This document shows positions 47,704-57,521 of a stretch of DNA of 64,000 nucleotides, one piece after another. Each line of letters opens with the position of its first letter. Position 1 is the first letter of the stretch. Both the position numbers and the translations under genes were made by a program. Origin of the DNA: Atopobium deltae (lineage in GTDB: Bacteria; Actinomycetota; Coriobacteriia; Coriobacteriales; Atopobiaceae); NCBI RefSeq assembly GCF_001552785.1, contig NZ_KQ959483.1:55994-119993 (forward strand), in the 5' to 3' direction. The notes below the pieces were generated by a model. That model did not search any database. It saw only the letters and a list, made by a program, of their open reading frames with translations, and had not been told where the DNA came from.

Positions 47704-47950
47704 GACCATGCCTTTCGAAGTTGTGCTTTCTCAAACGAGATCTGCGCAGGTTTACGCCAACGGGCTTCGTGCCAACGGGCTTCTCGCTAACGCGGACCGC
47801 GCGCACGAGATCTCATCTTTTAAGTTTAGCTTACTCTTTCTAAGAATACTGCACGAATACTGCACGCCAAGCGACCTTGACAGTGCCTCGTGCGAGCATA
47901 TAGCGTACACTATGAATGTTACAAAGCGACAATGACAGGATTGGTATACC

Positions 47951-48505
47951 ATGTCAAAAAAATCAGCGAAATCTTTTGCGAACCATGCCTCTTCTTCGGA
48001 GGCCCCTATCACCGAGACAACCCCGAAGTTCGTTCGTCTAAAAAAGCGTTTTCACCATGCACTTATTATCTTTGGCGTCTGCGTTATTGCCTTAGCCTGC
48101 ATGAATGTTGCACGACGCGTTCTTGATATCGGCTTTACAAGCTGCAAATCAATCATGGTGGAGAAAAAAATTGACAAGAATACCGGCAGCATGAAGGCAG
48201 TAGTCTATTACAACAAAAAGTTTTATATGCTCGTCGATGCTGACCTTGCCCTTAAGGGAAAGGTCAAGGACACCGTCATAACCTATCTCAAAGATGGTCA
48301 GATGTATTACAACCGCGAAAAAGTGCTCGACGGAACCCCGCTTAACACCGTTCGCGGCGTGGGCATTGCTGTGGTAGGTTGCTCGGTGTTGTGGCTGGTC
48401 TTCGCATATAAGACATTCCACAAGCTTGAGGTGCAGCTTCCAGGTTATGTAGAAAGAACCAGAACAAAGCGCGTACTCAACATGGGCAAAAAGACGAGTA
48501 GGTAG
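47951..48505 (+). CDS. Two-span membrane protein of unknown function
   Basis: A 184-residue protein with two hydrophobic segments: HALIIFGVCVIALACMN (about 37-55) and GIAVVGCSVLWLVFAY (about 137-155). The roughly 80-residue loop between them, probably outside, has KDGQMYYNREKVLDG. The C-terminus is basic. ATG at 47951 has AGGATTGG upstream. The HAD phosphatase starts 5 bases after its stop, so they are coupled. No family was recognised securely. Confidence 0.8.
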   Translation: MSKKSAKSFANHASSSEAPITETTPKFVRLKKRFHHALIIFGVCVIALACMNVARRVLDIGFTSCKSIMVEKKIDKNTGSMKAVVYYNKKFYMLVDADLALKGKVKDTVITYLKDGQMYYNREKVLDGTPLNTVRGVGIAVVGCSVLWLVFAYKTFHKLEVQLPGYVERTRTKRVLNMGKKTSR

Positions 48506-48510
48506 TAGCC

Positions 48511-49287
48511 ATGGCTTTTCGCATTGCTCTATTTGATATGGATGGCACGCTGCTCGACACCCTGCGTGATCTTGCACAAGCCATCAACACAAGCCTTACC
48601 AACTGCGGCTACACCGACGCCAATTGCACGCCTCAAGAAGCGGCTCAGTATTTTGGCAGCGGTGCGCGTGCTGCCTTTATGCGCGTTTTGGCCAAGCGGC
48701 AAGGCGTGGACACCGCACAGCTTCTGCAGATCAAACAAAGCAGCCAGCCCGACGATCTTCTCATCGATATGGACGCTGTCGAGAAACTCAATCGCGAGTT
48801 TGAGCGCTACTATACCCGCCATAGCAATGATTACAGCCGTCCCTATCCGGGTATTATCGATATGTTGCAAACGCTGACTGAGCGGCAGGTGCAATGCGCA
48901 ATCGTCTCGAACAAAATTGACTCTGAGGTTAAGCGTCTTGCAGCGCATTACTTTGGGGATTACGTACAAGCCGCTTTTGGTTTGACGTCAAGCGTTGCCC
49001 CAAAGCCAGCACCAGACCTTGTGCACGCGGCGCTTGAAGCGCTAAGCAGCGACGGGGTGCTGAGTAGCAGCGACGGAACGACAAGCAACCCTGCAAACCA
49101 AGCCATATCACTCGATGACGTCGTATATATCGGCGACACCGAGATTGATCTTCTCTGCGCACGCAATGCTGGCATCGCGTGCATTTCGGTTGATTGGGGC
49201 TTCCGAAGCAAGGACTCTCTGCTGCAGCAGGGAGCATCTTGCATTGTTTCGAATATGCAACAACTTACGGACGCCATTCTTTCGTAA
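48511..49287 (+). CDS. HAD-superfamily phosphatase (Gph-like)
   Basis: Cytoplasmic haloacid-dehalogenase phosphatase, 258 residues. Motif I FDMDGTLLDT, motif II CAIVSNK, the lysine in SVAPKPAPD and motif IV VYIGDTEID are all present, with a small cap domain between. It resembles phosphoglycolate phosphatase, but HAD substrates cannot be assigned from sequence alone. ATG at 48511 has TAGGTAG upstream. Confidence 0.88.
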   Translation: MAFRIALFDMDGTLLDTLRDLAQAINTSLTNCGYTDANCTPQEAAQYFGSGARAAFMRVLAKRQGVDTAQLLQIKQSSQPDDLLIDMDAVEKLNREFERYYTRHSNDYSRPYPGIIDMLQTLTERQVQCAIVSNKIDSEVKRLAAHYFGDYVQAAFGLTSSVAPKPAPDLVHAALEALSSDGVLSSSDGTTSNPANQAISLDDVVYIGDTEIDLLCARNAGIACISVDWGFRSKDSLLQQGASCIVSNMQQLTDAILS

Positions 49288-49353
49288 TCGTGCAGAAAGC
49301 GTATAGTACGCATATAAGTAATATATGAAGGGATACATGAAGGGATACCTGTT

Positions 49354-51375
49354 ATGTCAGTCGATATGAGCAAACGTCCAAGCTTTCCGAAGCGTGCCGT
49401 GATTACCGCTGGCATGCCCTACGGAAACAAAAATTTGCACTTCGGCCATATTGGCGGCGTCTTTGTTCCCGCCGATTTTTTTGCGCGCTTTTTGCGTGAT
49501 CGCATTGGTGCGAGCAACGTGGTCTTTGTCTCGGGTACCGACTGCTACGGCTCCCCCATTATGGAGGGCTATCGCAAGCTCAAGGAGCAGCAAAACTACG
49601 AGGGCAGTATCCTCGATTATGTCCAAGAAAATCACGATGCACAAAAACATGCCTTGAATGCTTATCACATCTCGCTTGATCTGTATTCAGGATCTGGCCT
49701 TGAACCCGCGAAGTCGTTCCATAACAAGATGAGCCAGCGTGTTATTACGCGCTTGTACGAGCGTGGCTACCTTCACAAGCTCAGCACCATGCAATTTTAT
49801 GATCCGCAGGCGGAGCAATTTTTAAATGGCCGCCAGGTTATGGGGCGCTGCCCCATCCGCGGCTGCAAGAGCGAAAAAGCCTATGCCGACGAATGCGATT
49901 TGGGACACCAATTCGATCCCGAAGAACTTATCGCCCCCGTCTCGCAGCTCACGGGCGCGACACCCGAGCTGAGACCTGTTGCAAACTGGTATTTTGATCT
50001 GCCTAAGTTTCACGCAGATCTCGAGAAGGTCATGCGCGATTGGGACGCAGATCCACAGGTCAGAAGCGTCGTAACCAAAACGGCACGTGAGTCGCTGGCG
50101 CAACCGTGCATCTATATTCAAACGCGTTACCGCGACGAGTTCGAAGCCATTCGCGAGCAATTGCCGTCGCACAGCTTGACGGAAGCTACACAAAATCAGT
50201 CGTCCTTCTCGGTATCGTTTGCCGACTGGGAAGCGCGCGATACCGCACGCAGCGTGTTGGAAGAGAAGAGCATTCGTTTTCGCACGGGCAAAACGCTGCT
50301 TCCTTTCCGCATTACGGGCAACATCGATTGGGGTATCCCCGCACCCGAGCTAGAGGGCTTACGCGACCTCACCGTCTGGTGCTGGCCCGAAAGCCTGTGG
50401 GCGCCGATCAGCTTTACGCAAACCGCGCTTGCCTGCGATACAAACGGCCACTTTAGCTCGCACGACTGGAGCGACTGGTGGCGCGCGGACGATGCCGCCG
50501 TGTATCAGTTTATTGGCCAAGACAATATTTACTTTTACTGCGTCGTGCAGCCAGCCCTGTGGAACGCGCTTGCCTGGGATTGGTTCCAGGACACGCCTGT
50601 TGCTAACTACCACATCTTGTTTATGAACAAAAAGGCTTCCAGTTCGGGCGCCATCAAGCCGCCTATGGCCGAGGAGCTTCTGGAAAATTACACCGCTGAG
50701 CAGCTTCGTTGTCACTGGCTCAGCTTGGCGCTCGATCAAAAGGCCGTCAGCTTTGCACCAAAAACCTACGACATCAGCGTCAGCCACGTTGACAAAAAAA
50801 CGGGTGAGGAAATCCTCGTCAAGGACGACCCACGCGTTGTGGATCCTGCCCTTAAAGAGAGCGCGTTTCTCACCAACATCTTTAACCGCCTTGCGCGCAG
50901 CTGCTTCTATGGTGCGCAAAATGCCTGCGGTGGCATGTTGCCCGACGCGACGCCTTCGCAGGAGGTGCTCGATGAGTGCACGAGTGCGCTCCTCGACTTT
51001 GAGCAAGCGGCGTCAGTGTTTGATGCACACACAGCCCTTTCGATTGCCGAGAAGTTCACACGTGATGCAAATAAGCGCTGGGACAGTGCGTCTAAGGCGG
51101 GACGAGAAGATCAAGCCCTGTATGTACAGGCGCTCGCCGATGCCTTTGCGCAGCTTCGTTGCGCAACCCTACTGATGCATCCTGCAGCTCCCGATGGTTG
51201 CGAGCTGATCTGCCAGTATTTGAACTTTGATCCTGAGCAGTTCTTCTCATGGGACAACGCCTTTAAGACGCCACAGGAATTGGCACAGCTTGCAGGTCAA
51301 AATCCTGCAGAGCATGTGCTGCGAACCTTGCGTGCGCGCTTTGACTTTTTCTCGAAGCACAAAACGCAAAAGTAG
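49354..51375 (+). CDS. Methionyl-tRNA synthetase-like class I protein with altered KMSKS
   Basis: A 673-residue class I aminoacyl-tRNA synthetase-type protein of the MetG group. HIGH appears as HFGHIGG (about 29-35), and a zinc-knuckle region has CPIRGC and DECDLG. The catalytic core shows GNIDWGIPAP and FIGQDNIYF. Two points differ from canonical MetRS: the SGTDEHG motif reads SGTDCYG, and the KMSKS loop reads KKASSSG (about 425-431). No C-terminal tRNA-binding OB domain is seen. It may be a paralogue with changed substrate rather than the housekeeping enzyme. ATG at 49354 has AAGGGA upstream. Confidence 0.85.
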   Translation: MSVDMSKRPSFPKRAVITAGMPYGNKNLHFGHIGGVFVPADFFARFLRDRIGASNVVFVSGTDCYGSPIMEGYRKLKEQQNYEGSILDYVQENHDAQKHALNAYHISLDLYSGSGLEPAKSFHNKMSQRVITRLYERGYLHKLSTMQFYDPQAEQFLNGRQVMGRCPIRGCKSEKAYADECDLGHQFDPEELIAPVSQLTGATPELRPVANWYFDLPKFHADLEKVMRDWDADPQVRSVVTKTARESLAQPCIYIQTRYRDEFEAIREQLPSHSLTEATQNQSSFSVSFADWEARDTARSVLEEKSIRFRTGKTLLPFRITGNIDWGIPAPELEGLRDLTVWCWPESLWAPISFTQTALACDTNGHFSSHDWSDWWRADDAAVYQFIGQDNIYFYCVVQPALWNALAWDWFQDTPVANYHILFMNKKASSSGAIKPPMAEELLENYTAEQLRCHWLSLALDQKAVSFAPKTYDISVSHVDKKTGEEILVKDDPRVVDPALKESAFLTNIFNRLARSCFYGAQNACGGMLPDATPSQEVLDECTSALLDFEQAASVFDAHTALSIAEKFTRDANKRWDSASKAGREDQALYVQALADAFAQLRCATLLMHPAAPDGCELICQYLNFDPEQFFSWDNAFKTPQELAQLAGQNPAEHVLRTLRARFDFFSKHKTQK

Positions 51376-51487
51376 CATCTGCCGCACGCGGCAGTAGCGT
51401 CAATCGCGGCAGCAACTGCGCTCGATCGCAGCGTCGCACCACACAAATCCATATACGACACAACACACGACACGCAAGGGAGTATGC

Positions 51488-53377
51488 ATGCACACGGATA
51501 CTCATACACAAGCACAAACCATACTTCCCGTGTGCCGCATCGTATCGCTCGTGCTCAAAAGCTTAAAACAATACCGACTGTACGCAGCAGTAACGCCCTT
51601 TTTAGTGCTGATCGAAATCGTCGTCGAAGTGTGCATTCCCTTCGTGACTGCGGGCATTATTAACGCGATCGCCCAGGGAAGCCAGCTTGGCGACCTTATG
51701 CAATCAGCGGCGTTGCTCATCACACTTTCGATCATGTCGCTGATAGCGGGAACGCTTGCTGGCTACACGGGCTCCATCGCGGCAGCGGGCCTTGCCAAAA
51801 ATCTGCGCTACGACCTGTTTGCCGCGATACAGGAATTTTCGTTTTCCAATATTGATCGCTTCTCGACCAGCTCACTTGTTACGCGTCTGACCAGCGACGT
51901 CGTGAACGTGCAGATGGCATTTATGATGATCATTCGCATGGCCGTGCGCAGCCCCCTTATGGCAGTATTTGCCATCATCATGGCCTTTTTGGCGGGCGGG
52001 CGGCTCGGGCTACTCTACATCGTGCTCGCTTTCGTGTTGATCTTCGTGCTCGTTGGGTTTATCCACCACGTCATGCCCGTGTTTCATCGCATGTTTAAGC
52101 AGTACGACAAGCTCAACGCCCTTATCGAAGAAAACGTCTCGGGCATTCGCGTTGTTAAGGCCTACGTGCGTGAGCGCTTTGAAGAGCATCGTTTTGTTGA
52201 GAAGACCAAGCAGCTGTTCGACGAACTTCTCCACATCGAACGCTGCTTTGCCTGGACGTCACCTCTGTTTGGATTTTCGATCAACATCATCTACCTCTTT
52301 ATTGTGTACTACGGCTCCCAGCTCGTCGTTCAGTCGCAGGGCCAGGCGCTGGGCATCGGCAGCATGAGTGCGCTTATTACCTACGGCTTTTCGATGCTCA
52401 TGGCGCTGATGATGTTCTCGATGGTCATCGTCATGATTAGCATGTCCAAAGAAAGCGCCCAACGCATTTGCGAGGTGTTGCTCGAGAAGAGCGACCTAGT
52501 CGCGCCCGGCGATCCCGTCTTTGAACTGGCGGATGCATCGATTGATTTTTGCAACGTGAGTTTTGAATACGAAAAACACGCTCAGCGCATGGCGCTGCAA
52601 GATATTAACCTGCATATTGCCTCGGGCGAGACGATTGGTATCGTGGGTGGCACGGGCTCGTCAAAGTCGACGCTCGTGCAGCTCATTAATCGGCTGTATG
52701 ACGTCAGCAAAGGTGAGTTGTATGTCGGTGGCGTTAATGTGCGTAACTACGATCTTGCGAGCCTGCGCGATCAGGTGGCGGTCGTGCTGCAGCGCAACGT
52801 ACTATTTTCGGGCACGATTGCACAAAACCTGCGTTGGGGTAATCCACAAGCAACTGACGAAGAGCTGGTGGAGGTATGCAAACTTGCACAAGCGGACGAT
52901 TTTATCCAGAAGCTTGAGCAAAGCTACGACAGCTACGTTGAGCAAGGGGGCGCAAACTTTTCGGGCGGGCAGCGCCAGCGTTTGTGCATTGCCCGCGCCC
53001 TGCTCAAGAAGCCAAAAATTCTTATTTTTGATGACTCTACGAGCGCTGTTGATACCAAGACCGATAAACTCATTCGCCGCGGTCTGGCGAGTGCGTTTCC
53101 TCACACAACCAAGCTCATTATTGCTTCACGCACAAGCTGCATTGAAGATGCTACACGCATTATTGTGATGCGCGACGGGCGCATTGACGCCATCGGCACC
53201 CATGAGCAGCTCTTGCGCGGCAACGACATCTATCGCGAAATGTACACCTCGCAAAACAAGCTCTCGCACGACCAAAAGATGCATGCGTTGGAAGCGCCGG
53301 AGCACGAGCATGAGGAAGACCGCGCAGCAGAGAAGCCCACACAACAAGCAGCAAACACGAGCGCGCAGGAGGACTAG
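51488..53377 (+). CDS. ABC exporter half-transporter with degenerate ATP site
   Basis: A 629-residue fused membrane-ATPase subunit (six membrane segments, then ATPase). Walker A is GGTGSSKST (about 385), signature FSGGQRQR. The Walker B is LIFDDSTSA, with Asp where the catalytic Glu belongs, and the switch histidine is replaced (IIASRTS). This matches the degenerate subunit of heterodimeric exporters such as TM287 or BmrC. ATG at 51488 has AAGGGA upstream. The partner gene starts 5 bases after its stop, so they should form a heterodimer. Substrate unknown. Confidence 0.93.
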   Translation: MHTDTHTQAQTILPVCRIVSLVLKSLKQYRLYAAVTPFLVLIEIVVEVCIPFVTAGIINAIAQGSQLGDLMQSAALLITLSIMSLIAGTLAGYTGSIAAAGLAKNLRYDLFAAIQEFSFSNIDRFSTSSLVTRLTSDVVNVQMAFMMIIRMAVRSPLMAVFAIIMAFLAGGRLGLLYIVLAFVLIFVLVGFIHHVMPVFHRMFKQYDKLNALIEENVSGIRVVKAYVRERFEEHRFVEKTKQLFDELLHIERCFAWTSPLFGFSINIIYLFIVYYGSQLVVQSQGQALGIGSMSALITYGFSMLMALMMFSMVIVMISMSKESAQRICEVLLEKSDLVAPGDPVFELADASIDFCNVSFEYEKHAQRMALQDINLHIASGETIGIVGGTGSSKSTLVQLINRLYDVSKGELYVGGVNVRNYDLASLRDQVAVVLQRNVLFSGTIAQNLRWGNPQATDEELVEVCKLAQADDFIQKLEQSYDSYVEQGGANFSGGQRQRLCIARALLKKPKILIFDDSTSAVDTKTDKLIRRGLASAFPHTTKLIIASRTSCIEDATRIIVMRDGRIDAIGTHEQLLRGNDIYREMYTSQNKLSHDQKMHALEAPEHEHEEDRAAEKPTQQAANTSAQED

Positions 53378-53381
53378 AACT

Positions 53382-55394
53382 ATGAAAGAACAAGCAACTC
53401 CGCGCACGGACGAGAAGGGCGCTGGCAAAACGCACGAAAAACATCGCATGAATGCGCAAACCTTCGCAGGATTGTTCCGCCTGATTAAGCTCTTATTCTC
53501 GTTTTATCCCGTGCAGCTCAGCTTTATAGGCATCTGCATCGTGATCTTCTCGATAGCAACCGCACTACCTGCTGTTTGTATGCAACAGGCTATCCAGGTG
53601 GTGTCCGAGCACTTTGTTGAGGGCAACTGGGCCGCAGCAGCCCCACGCATCACGCAGATTACCATCGTGCTTGCGTGCATTTATGTCACCGCCATTATTG
53701 CGTCGATTATTCGCTCGCAGCTCATCGCCCAGGTAACGCAGGGCTCACTGATGAAACTGCGCACGCTCATGTTTAAGCGCATGCAAAAGCTGCCGCTGCA
53801 GTTTTTTGATACCACCAAACACGGTGACATCATGTCGCACTACACCAACGACGTTGACTCGCTGCGCCAATTTATTAGTCAGGCGCTGCCCAGCCTGGTC
53901 ACGACCTGTATTTCGATGCTCAGTATTTTGTGCATTATGCTGTGGTATTCGCCGCTGCTTACCGCTGTTGTATTGACCGTCGTGTTCATCATGATACGAC
54001 TGGTGCAGGTCTTCGGCGGCAAGGCAGCGCATTTCTTTGTGGCGCGCCAAGAGGCGTTGGCATCGCTGGAAGGTTTCGCGCAAGAAACCCTGCAGGGTCA
54101 AAAAGTCATTCAGGTGTTTACGCACGAAAAAGCCATCAAGGAGGCATTTAGTGCCTATAACGAGCGCATGTTCGAGGCGGCTAAATCTGCCAATATTTTT
54201 GGCATTACGCTGATGCCCATTCTCTTCAACCTAAGCAATATCGCCTACGCCTTGGTTGCGCTTATCGGCGGGGTTGGCATTATAATGACGGTGCCTGCGT
54301 TTTCTTTTGCGGCAACGACCTTACGCATTGACATTGTCGTGTCATTCTTGTCGCTAACCAAGGGCTTTGCCTCGTCCATCGGAGAGGTATCGAGCCAAAT
54401 TAACCCCATCGTGATGGGTCTTGCGGGTGCGCGACGTATTTTTGCGTTGCTCGATCAGCACGTCGAAGACGATAAGGGCGACGTCAGCCTTGTGATGCAA
54501 CAGCAAGCGCAAGATGAAGCACAGGGTTATACCCACTGCCACACCACATCATGCAGCTTCTGGAAGTGCCCCACAGCGCACCACGATGGCACAGAAGATA
54601 GCAGCAACAACGCGAGCAACGGCAGCTCAAACGTCACGGCCGAAGAACAGCTTGTGCCCGTGCGCGGTGATATCCGTTTTGACAAAGTCTTCTTTGGCTA
54701 TACGCCCGACAAAAACGTGCTGCACGACATCTCGTTGCACGCAACACCAGGGCAAAAGCTTGCCTTTGTAGGTGCGACGGGTGCAGGAAAAACGACCATT
54801 ACTAACCTCATCAATCGCTTCTACGAGATTAACCAGGGCAGCATTTACTACGACGGCATCGACATCCGTCGCATCAAAAAGCACGATTTGCGCAGGTGCT
54901 TAGGTATGGTGTTGCAGCAGACCAACCTGTTCACGGGCACAGTTATGGAAAACATTCGCTACGGCAAGCTCGATGCCTCCGATGCCGAATGCATTGGTGC
55001 GGCAAAGCTCGCAGGTGCGGACTCCTTTATTCAGCGCTTACCCGAGGGCTACAACACGTGGCTCAGCGATAATGCCACGCAGCTCTCGGAGGGTCAGCGC
55101 CAGTTGCTTTCCATCACCCGCGCAGCCATTGCCGACCCTGCCGTCATGATTTTGGATGAAGCGACCAGCTCGATTGACACACGTACCGAGTTCATTGTCC
55201 AAAAAGGCATGGATGCGCTTATGCAGGGCCGCACCACCTTTGTGATCGCACACCGTCTCTCAACGGTTCGCAATGCCGATACCATCATCGTCTTGGAGCA
55301 CGGACGTATTATTGAGTCGGGCAGCCACGATGAACTTATCGCCCAGCATGGCAAATATTACCAGCTCTACACGGGTGCCTTTGAGCTGGAGTAG
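53382..55394 (+). CDS. ABC exporter half-transporter with intact catalytic site
   Basis: Partner subunit of 670 residues. Walker A GATGAGKTT (about 464), signature LSEGQRQL, Walker B MILDEATSS with the catalytic Glu, and the switch histidine IAHRLST are all intact. Between membrane and ATPase domains is an unusual insertion of about 50 residues rich in Cys, His, Asn and Ser (YTHCHTTSCSFWKCP), which could bind a metal. ATG at 53382 has a perfect AGGAGG nine bases upstream. It pairs with the degenerate subunit upstream. Confidence 0.94.
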   Translation: MKEQATPRTDEKGAGKTHEKHRMNAQTFAGLFRLIKLLFSFYPVQLSFIGICIVIFSIATALPAVCMQQAIQVVSEHFVEGNWAAAAPRITQITIVLACIYVTAIIASIIRSQLIAQVTQGSLMKLRTLMFKRMQKLPLQFFDTTKHGDIMSHYTNDVDSLRQFISQALPSLVTTCISMLSILCIMLWYSPLLTAVVLTVVFIMIRLVQVFGGKAAHFFVARQEALASLEGFAQETLQGQKVIQVFTHEKAIKEAFSAYNERMFEAAKSANIFGITLMPILFNLSNIAYALVALIGGVGIIMTVPAFSFAATTLRIDIVVSFLSLTKGFASSIGEVSSQINPIVMGLAGARRIFALLDQHVEDDKGDVSLVMQQQAQDEAQGYTHCHTTSCSFWKCPTAHHDGTEDSSNNASNGSSNVTAEEQLVPVRGDIRFDKVFFGYTPDKNVLHDISLHATPGQKLAFVGATGAGKTTITNLINRFYEINQGSIYYDGIDIRRIKKHDLRRCLGMVLQQTNLFTGTVMENIRYGKLDASDAECIGAAKLAGADSFIQRLPEGYNTWLSDNATQLSEGQRQLLSITRAAIADPAVMILDEATSSIDTRTEFIVQKGMDALMQGRTTFVIAHRLSTVRNADTIIVLEHGRIIESGSHDELIAQHGKYYQLYTGAFELE

Positions 55395-55497
55395 CGCGCG
55401 GCGGCGCCAGAGTGGCATCGTTGCGATATATGTTTTTGCTAGGTATCTTTCATTAAGAAATGCTTTTTCCGCTACCATAAATATGCTACATACTGTT

Positions 55498-55543
55498 GTG
55501 AGATGCTTACATGTACGACATGTCGCACATGTAAGCATCTCAC
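55498..55543. promoter_or_regulatory. 46-bp near-perfect palindrome
   Basis: Two 23-base halves match at 22 of 23 positions, centred on CGACATGTCG. It contains ACATGT three times at 9-base spacing. It lies about 100 bases past the ABC exporter and about 120 before the secreted DPBB protein. No T-run follows on either strand, so an operator or other protein-binding site is likelier than a terminator. Confidence 0.8.
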
Positions 55544-55664
55544 CTCGGTCGCAGGTGCCAATCGCAGCGCGCGCTATACGCCAATCAAGCGTTTGCACGC
55601 AGCGCTAGAGCGCCGAGGCGTACCACGTACTCGTAGTGCATCTGTACCCGATCCAAGGAGCCTA

Positions 55665-56675
55665 ATGAGGGTTTTCCCACATAAACGCCCTTTGTCCATT
55701 CTTCTAAGCCTCGTGCTTTGTGGCATACTTCTTACAAGTATGGGGCTTCCTGTCGCACACGCTGATGAGCCATCAGTGGAAGTATTCGAGGAAGCCGCCA
55801 TTAAAGCGGGAGAGGTTTATCAACAAGCAAACGATGAACTAACAGCGCTTGAAGAAAAAATCCAAAAAAATAACGATAAACTCAACGAGCTCAACACCCG
55901 CCTTCCGCAGGCGAAGCAATCCTCCGCAAAGGCCATTCGCCGCAGCTACAAAATCATGAAAAGCCGCAATCAGCTCATTGAGTTGATCTTATCGATGGAC
56001 GATTTTAATTCGTTTTTAGGCATGCTGACCTATATCAATAACAGCAATGCTGCAAATACCGATAAGATCAACGAGCTCGGACAAATCCATGCGCAACTGA
56101 CCGCCACCCACAAGCAACTCGCTACCCAAAAAGCGCAGCTTGACGACAAAATCAAAAAGGCGCAGACCGCCCTTGAGGCCGCACAAAAAGCCGCACAAGC
56201 GGCGCGTCAAAAAGCACTTGAACGTGCTGCTGAGGCGCGTGCAAAATGGGAAGCTGAGCAAAAAGCACTGCAAGAGCAAAAGGCTGCACAATCTGCGAGC
56301 GTGGCTAAACAAAACCCCAGCTCGAAGGCAGAATCTCTTGGTAAGAACGCTTCCGCACAAACCTCGCAAATCTCCCAAGAGGGTGGCTGGAAAAAAGTTG
56401 TTGCTTCTCACTACGGTATTAATGATGGCTTTTTGTGGGGCACGACCGCCTCGGGCGATATTGTCACCCCGACCTCTATGGGTGTCGCTATGAAGACAGT
56501 CCCTCTGGGAACAGTCATCGAAATCAGTTATAAGGGATATACCGTACGCGCGGTTGTCAACGACCGCGGACCCTTTGTTGCAGGACGCGAAATTGATATG
56601 CAGCCAGCCGTGGCTTATGCCTTAGGTTTCGAGAATGTCGGCGTGGGTGCAGTGTACTACCGCATTGTGTCGTAA
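55665..56675 (+). CDS. Secreted coiled-coil protein with RlpA-like DPBB domain
   Basis: A 336-residue exported protein. Residues 1-30 are a signal peptide ending near AHADEPS. A long coiled coil (about 35-230) of PcsB/CwlO type follows, rich in Ala, Gln and Lys. The C-terminus is a double-psi beta-barrel domain with MKTVPLGTVIEI, VNDRGPF and the aspartate in REIDMQPAVA, as in RlpA-type lytic proteins. ATG at 55665 has AAGGAG upstream; the open frame begins inside the palindrome but those residues are not coding. A cell-wall lytic or remodelling role is inferred. Confidence 0.88.
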   Translation: MRVFPHKRPLSILLSLVLCGILLTSMGLPVAHADEPSVEVFEEAAIKAGEVYQQANDELTALEEKIQKNNDKLNELNTRLPQAKQSSAKAIRRSYKIMKSRNQLIELILSMDDFNSFLGMLTYINNSNAANTDKINELGQIHAQLTATHKQLATQKAQLDDKIKKAQTALEAAQKAAQAARQKALERAAEARAKWEAEQKALQEQKAAQSASVAKQNPSSKAESLGKNASAQTSQISQEGGWKKVVASHYGINDGFLWGTTASGDIVTPTSMGVAMKTVPLGTVIEISYKGYTVRAVVNDRGPFVAGREIDMQPAVAYALGFENVGVGAVYYRIVS

Positions 56676-56726
56676 ACTACGCGCCTAGTTACACGCCAGC
56701 TACGCATCGGCTCTACGCGCCTGACC

Positions 56727-57425
56727 TTAAACGCCCAGCAAAACCTGCATTAATTCCTCAACAGAATCCACGATGACATCTGCACCAGCGTCGATAAGCT
56801 CTTGCCTGGTAGTGGTACCAAAACAAACGGCAACACAGGGAATGCCGTGCTCGTGAGCACCCTGAATGTCGTAGCTTCTATCCCCCACCATCACCACGCG
56901 AGAGGCCGCTTGCTCACTTGTCATACCAAAGCGATCGAGCGCTCGTTGAATAACGTAGCTTTTAAGGCCACAGCCATCAGAAGGCTTGCCAACAATGGCA
57001 TCAAAATATTGATCAATATCTTTGGCCACAAGCATGCGTGCAAGCAAATCTTCAAGCTTGGAGCTTGCGGTTCCTAATATTTTGTGCTGATGTTTAAGGG
57101 TGGCAAGCATTTGAGGAACGCCTGGATACAGCGGGCTCTGAAAAGCTACACCCGTGTTATAAATCTTTCTATAGGCGTCGGTTATGCGCTGAGCTTCCTC
57201 GCTGCTTACGCCATAGATCATCGAAAAAGCCACAGGAAACGGTGGTCCTACCAGCCGAGAAGCATCGCCTATGCGCTCATCCGAAAAGCCAAATTCACGC
57301 AGCACCCGACACGCGGTCTGCGTGATACCCTCCAGAGTATCGGCAAGGGTTCCATCAAAGTCAAAAAGAATGTGGGTGCGCTTCGCGATGTCTGCACGTG
57401 ATACTGTTGACGAATGTATATCCAT
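56727..57425 (-). CDS. HAD-superfamily phosphatase (PGP-like)
   Basis: A HAD phosphatase of about 232 residues. Motif I FDFDGTLADT, motif II LGTASSKLED, the lysine in VGKPSDGC and motif IV VVMVGDRSYD are visible. The CHIP-like cap is small. ATG at 57425 is chosen; decameric repeats overlap its 5' end, and an in-frame GTG at 57443 falls in the repeat. It resembles phosphoglycolate phosphatase, but the substrate is not decidable. The window has another HAD protein at 48511. Confidence 0.88.
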   Translation of the reverse strand: MDIHSSTVSRADIAKRTHILFDFDGTLADTLEGITQTACRVLREFGFSDERIGDASRLVGPPFPVAFSMIYGVSSEEAQRITDAYRKIYNTGVAFQSPLYPGVPQMLATLKHQHKILGTASSKLEDLLARMLVAKDIDQYFDAIVGKPSDGCGLKSYVIQRALDRFGMTSEQAASRVVMVGDRSYDIQGAHEHGIPCVAVCFGTTTRQELIDAGADVIVDSVEELMQVLLGV

Positions 57426-57426
57426 A

Positions 57427-57487
57427 CCTGCACTAACCTGCACTAACCTGCACTAACCTGCGTTAAATTGCGTTAAATTGCGTTAAC
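57427..57487. repeat. Two tandem decamer arrays at a start region
   Basis: Three copies of CACTAACCTG (57431-57460) are followed by nearly three copies of CGTTAAATTG (57461-57487). They occupy the 5' untranslated region and start of the HAD gene. The ten-base period is a helical turn, and copy number changes would alter the leader and possibly the start. Confidence 0.85.
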
Positions 57488-57521
57488 CGCGCTATTTCTT
57501 GCATCGTACAATACGGATTTA

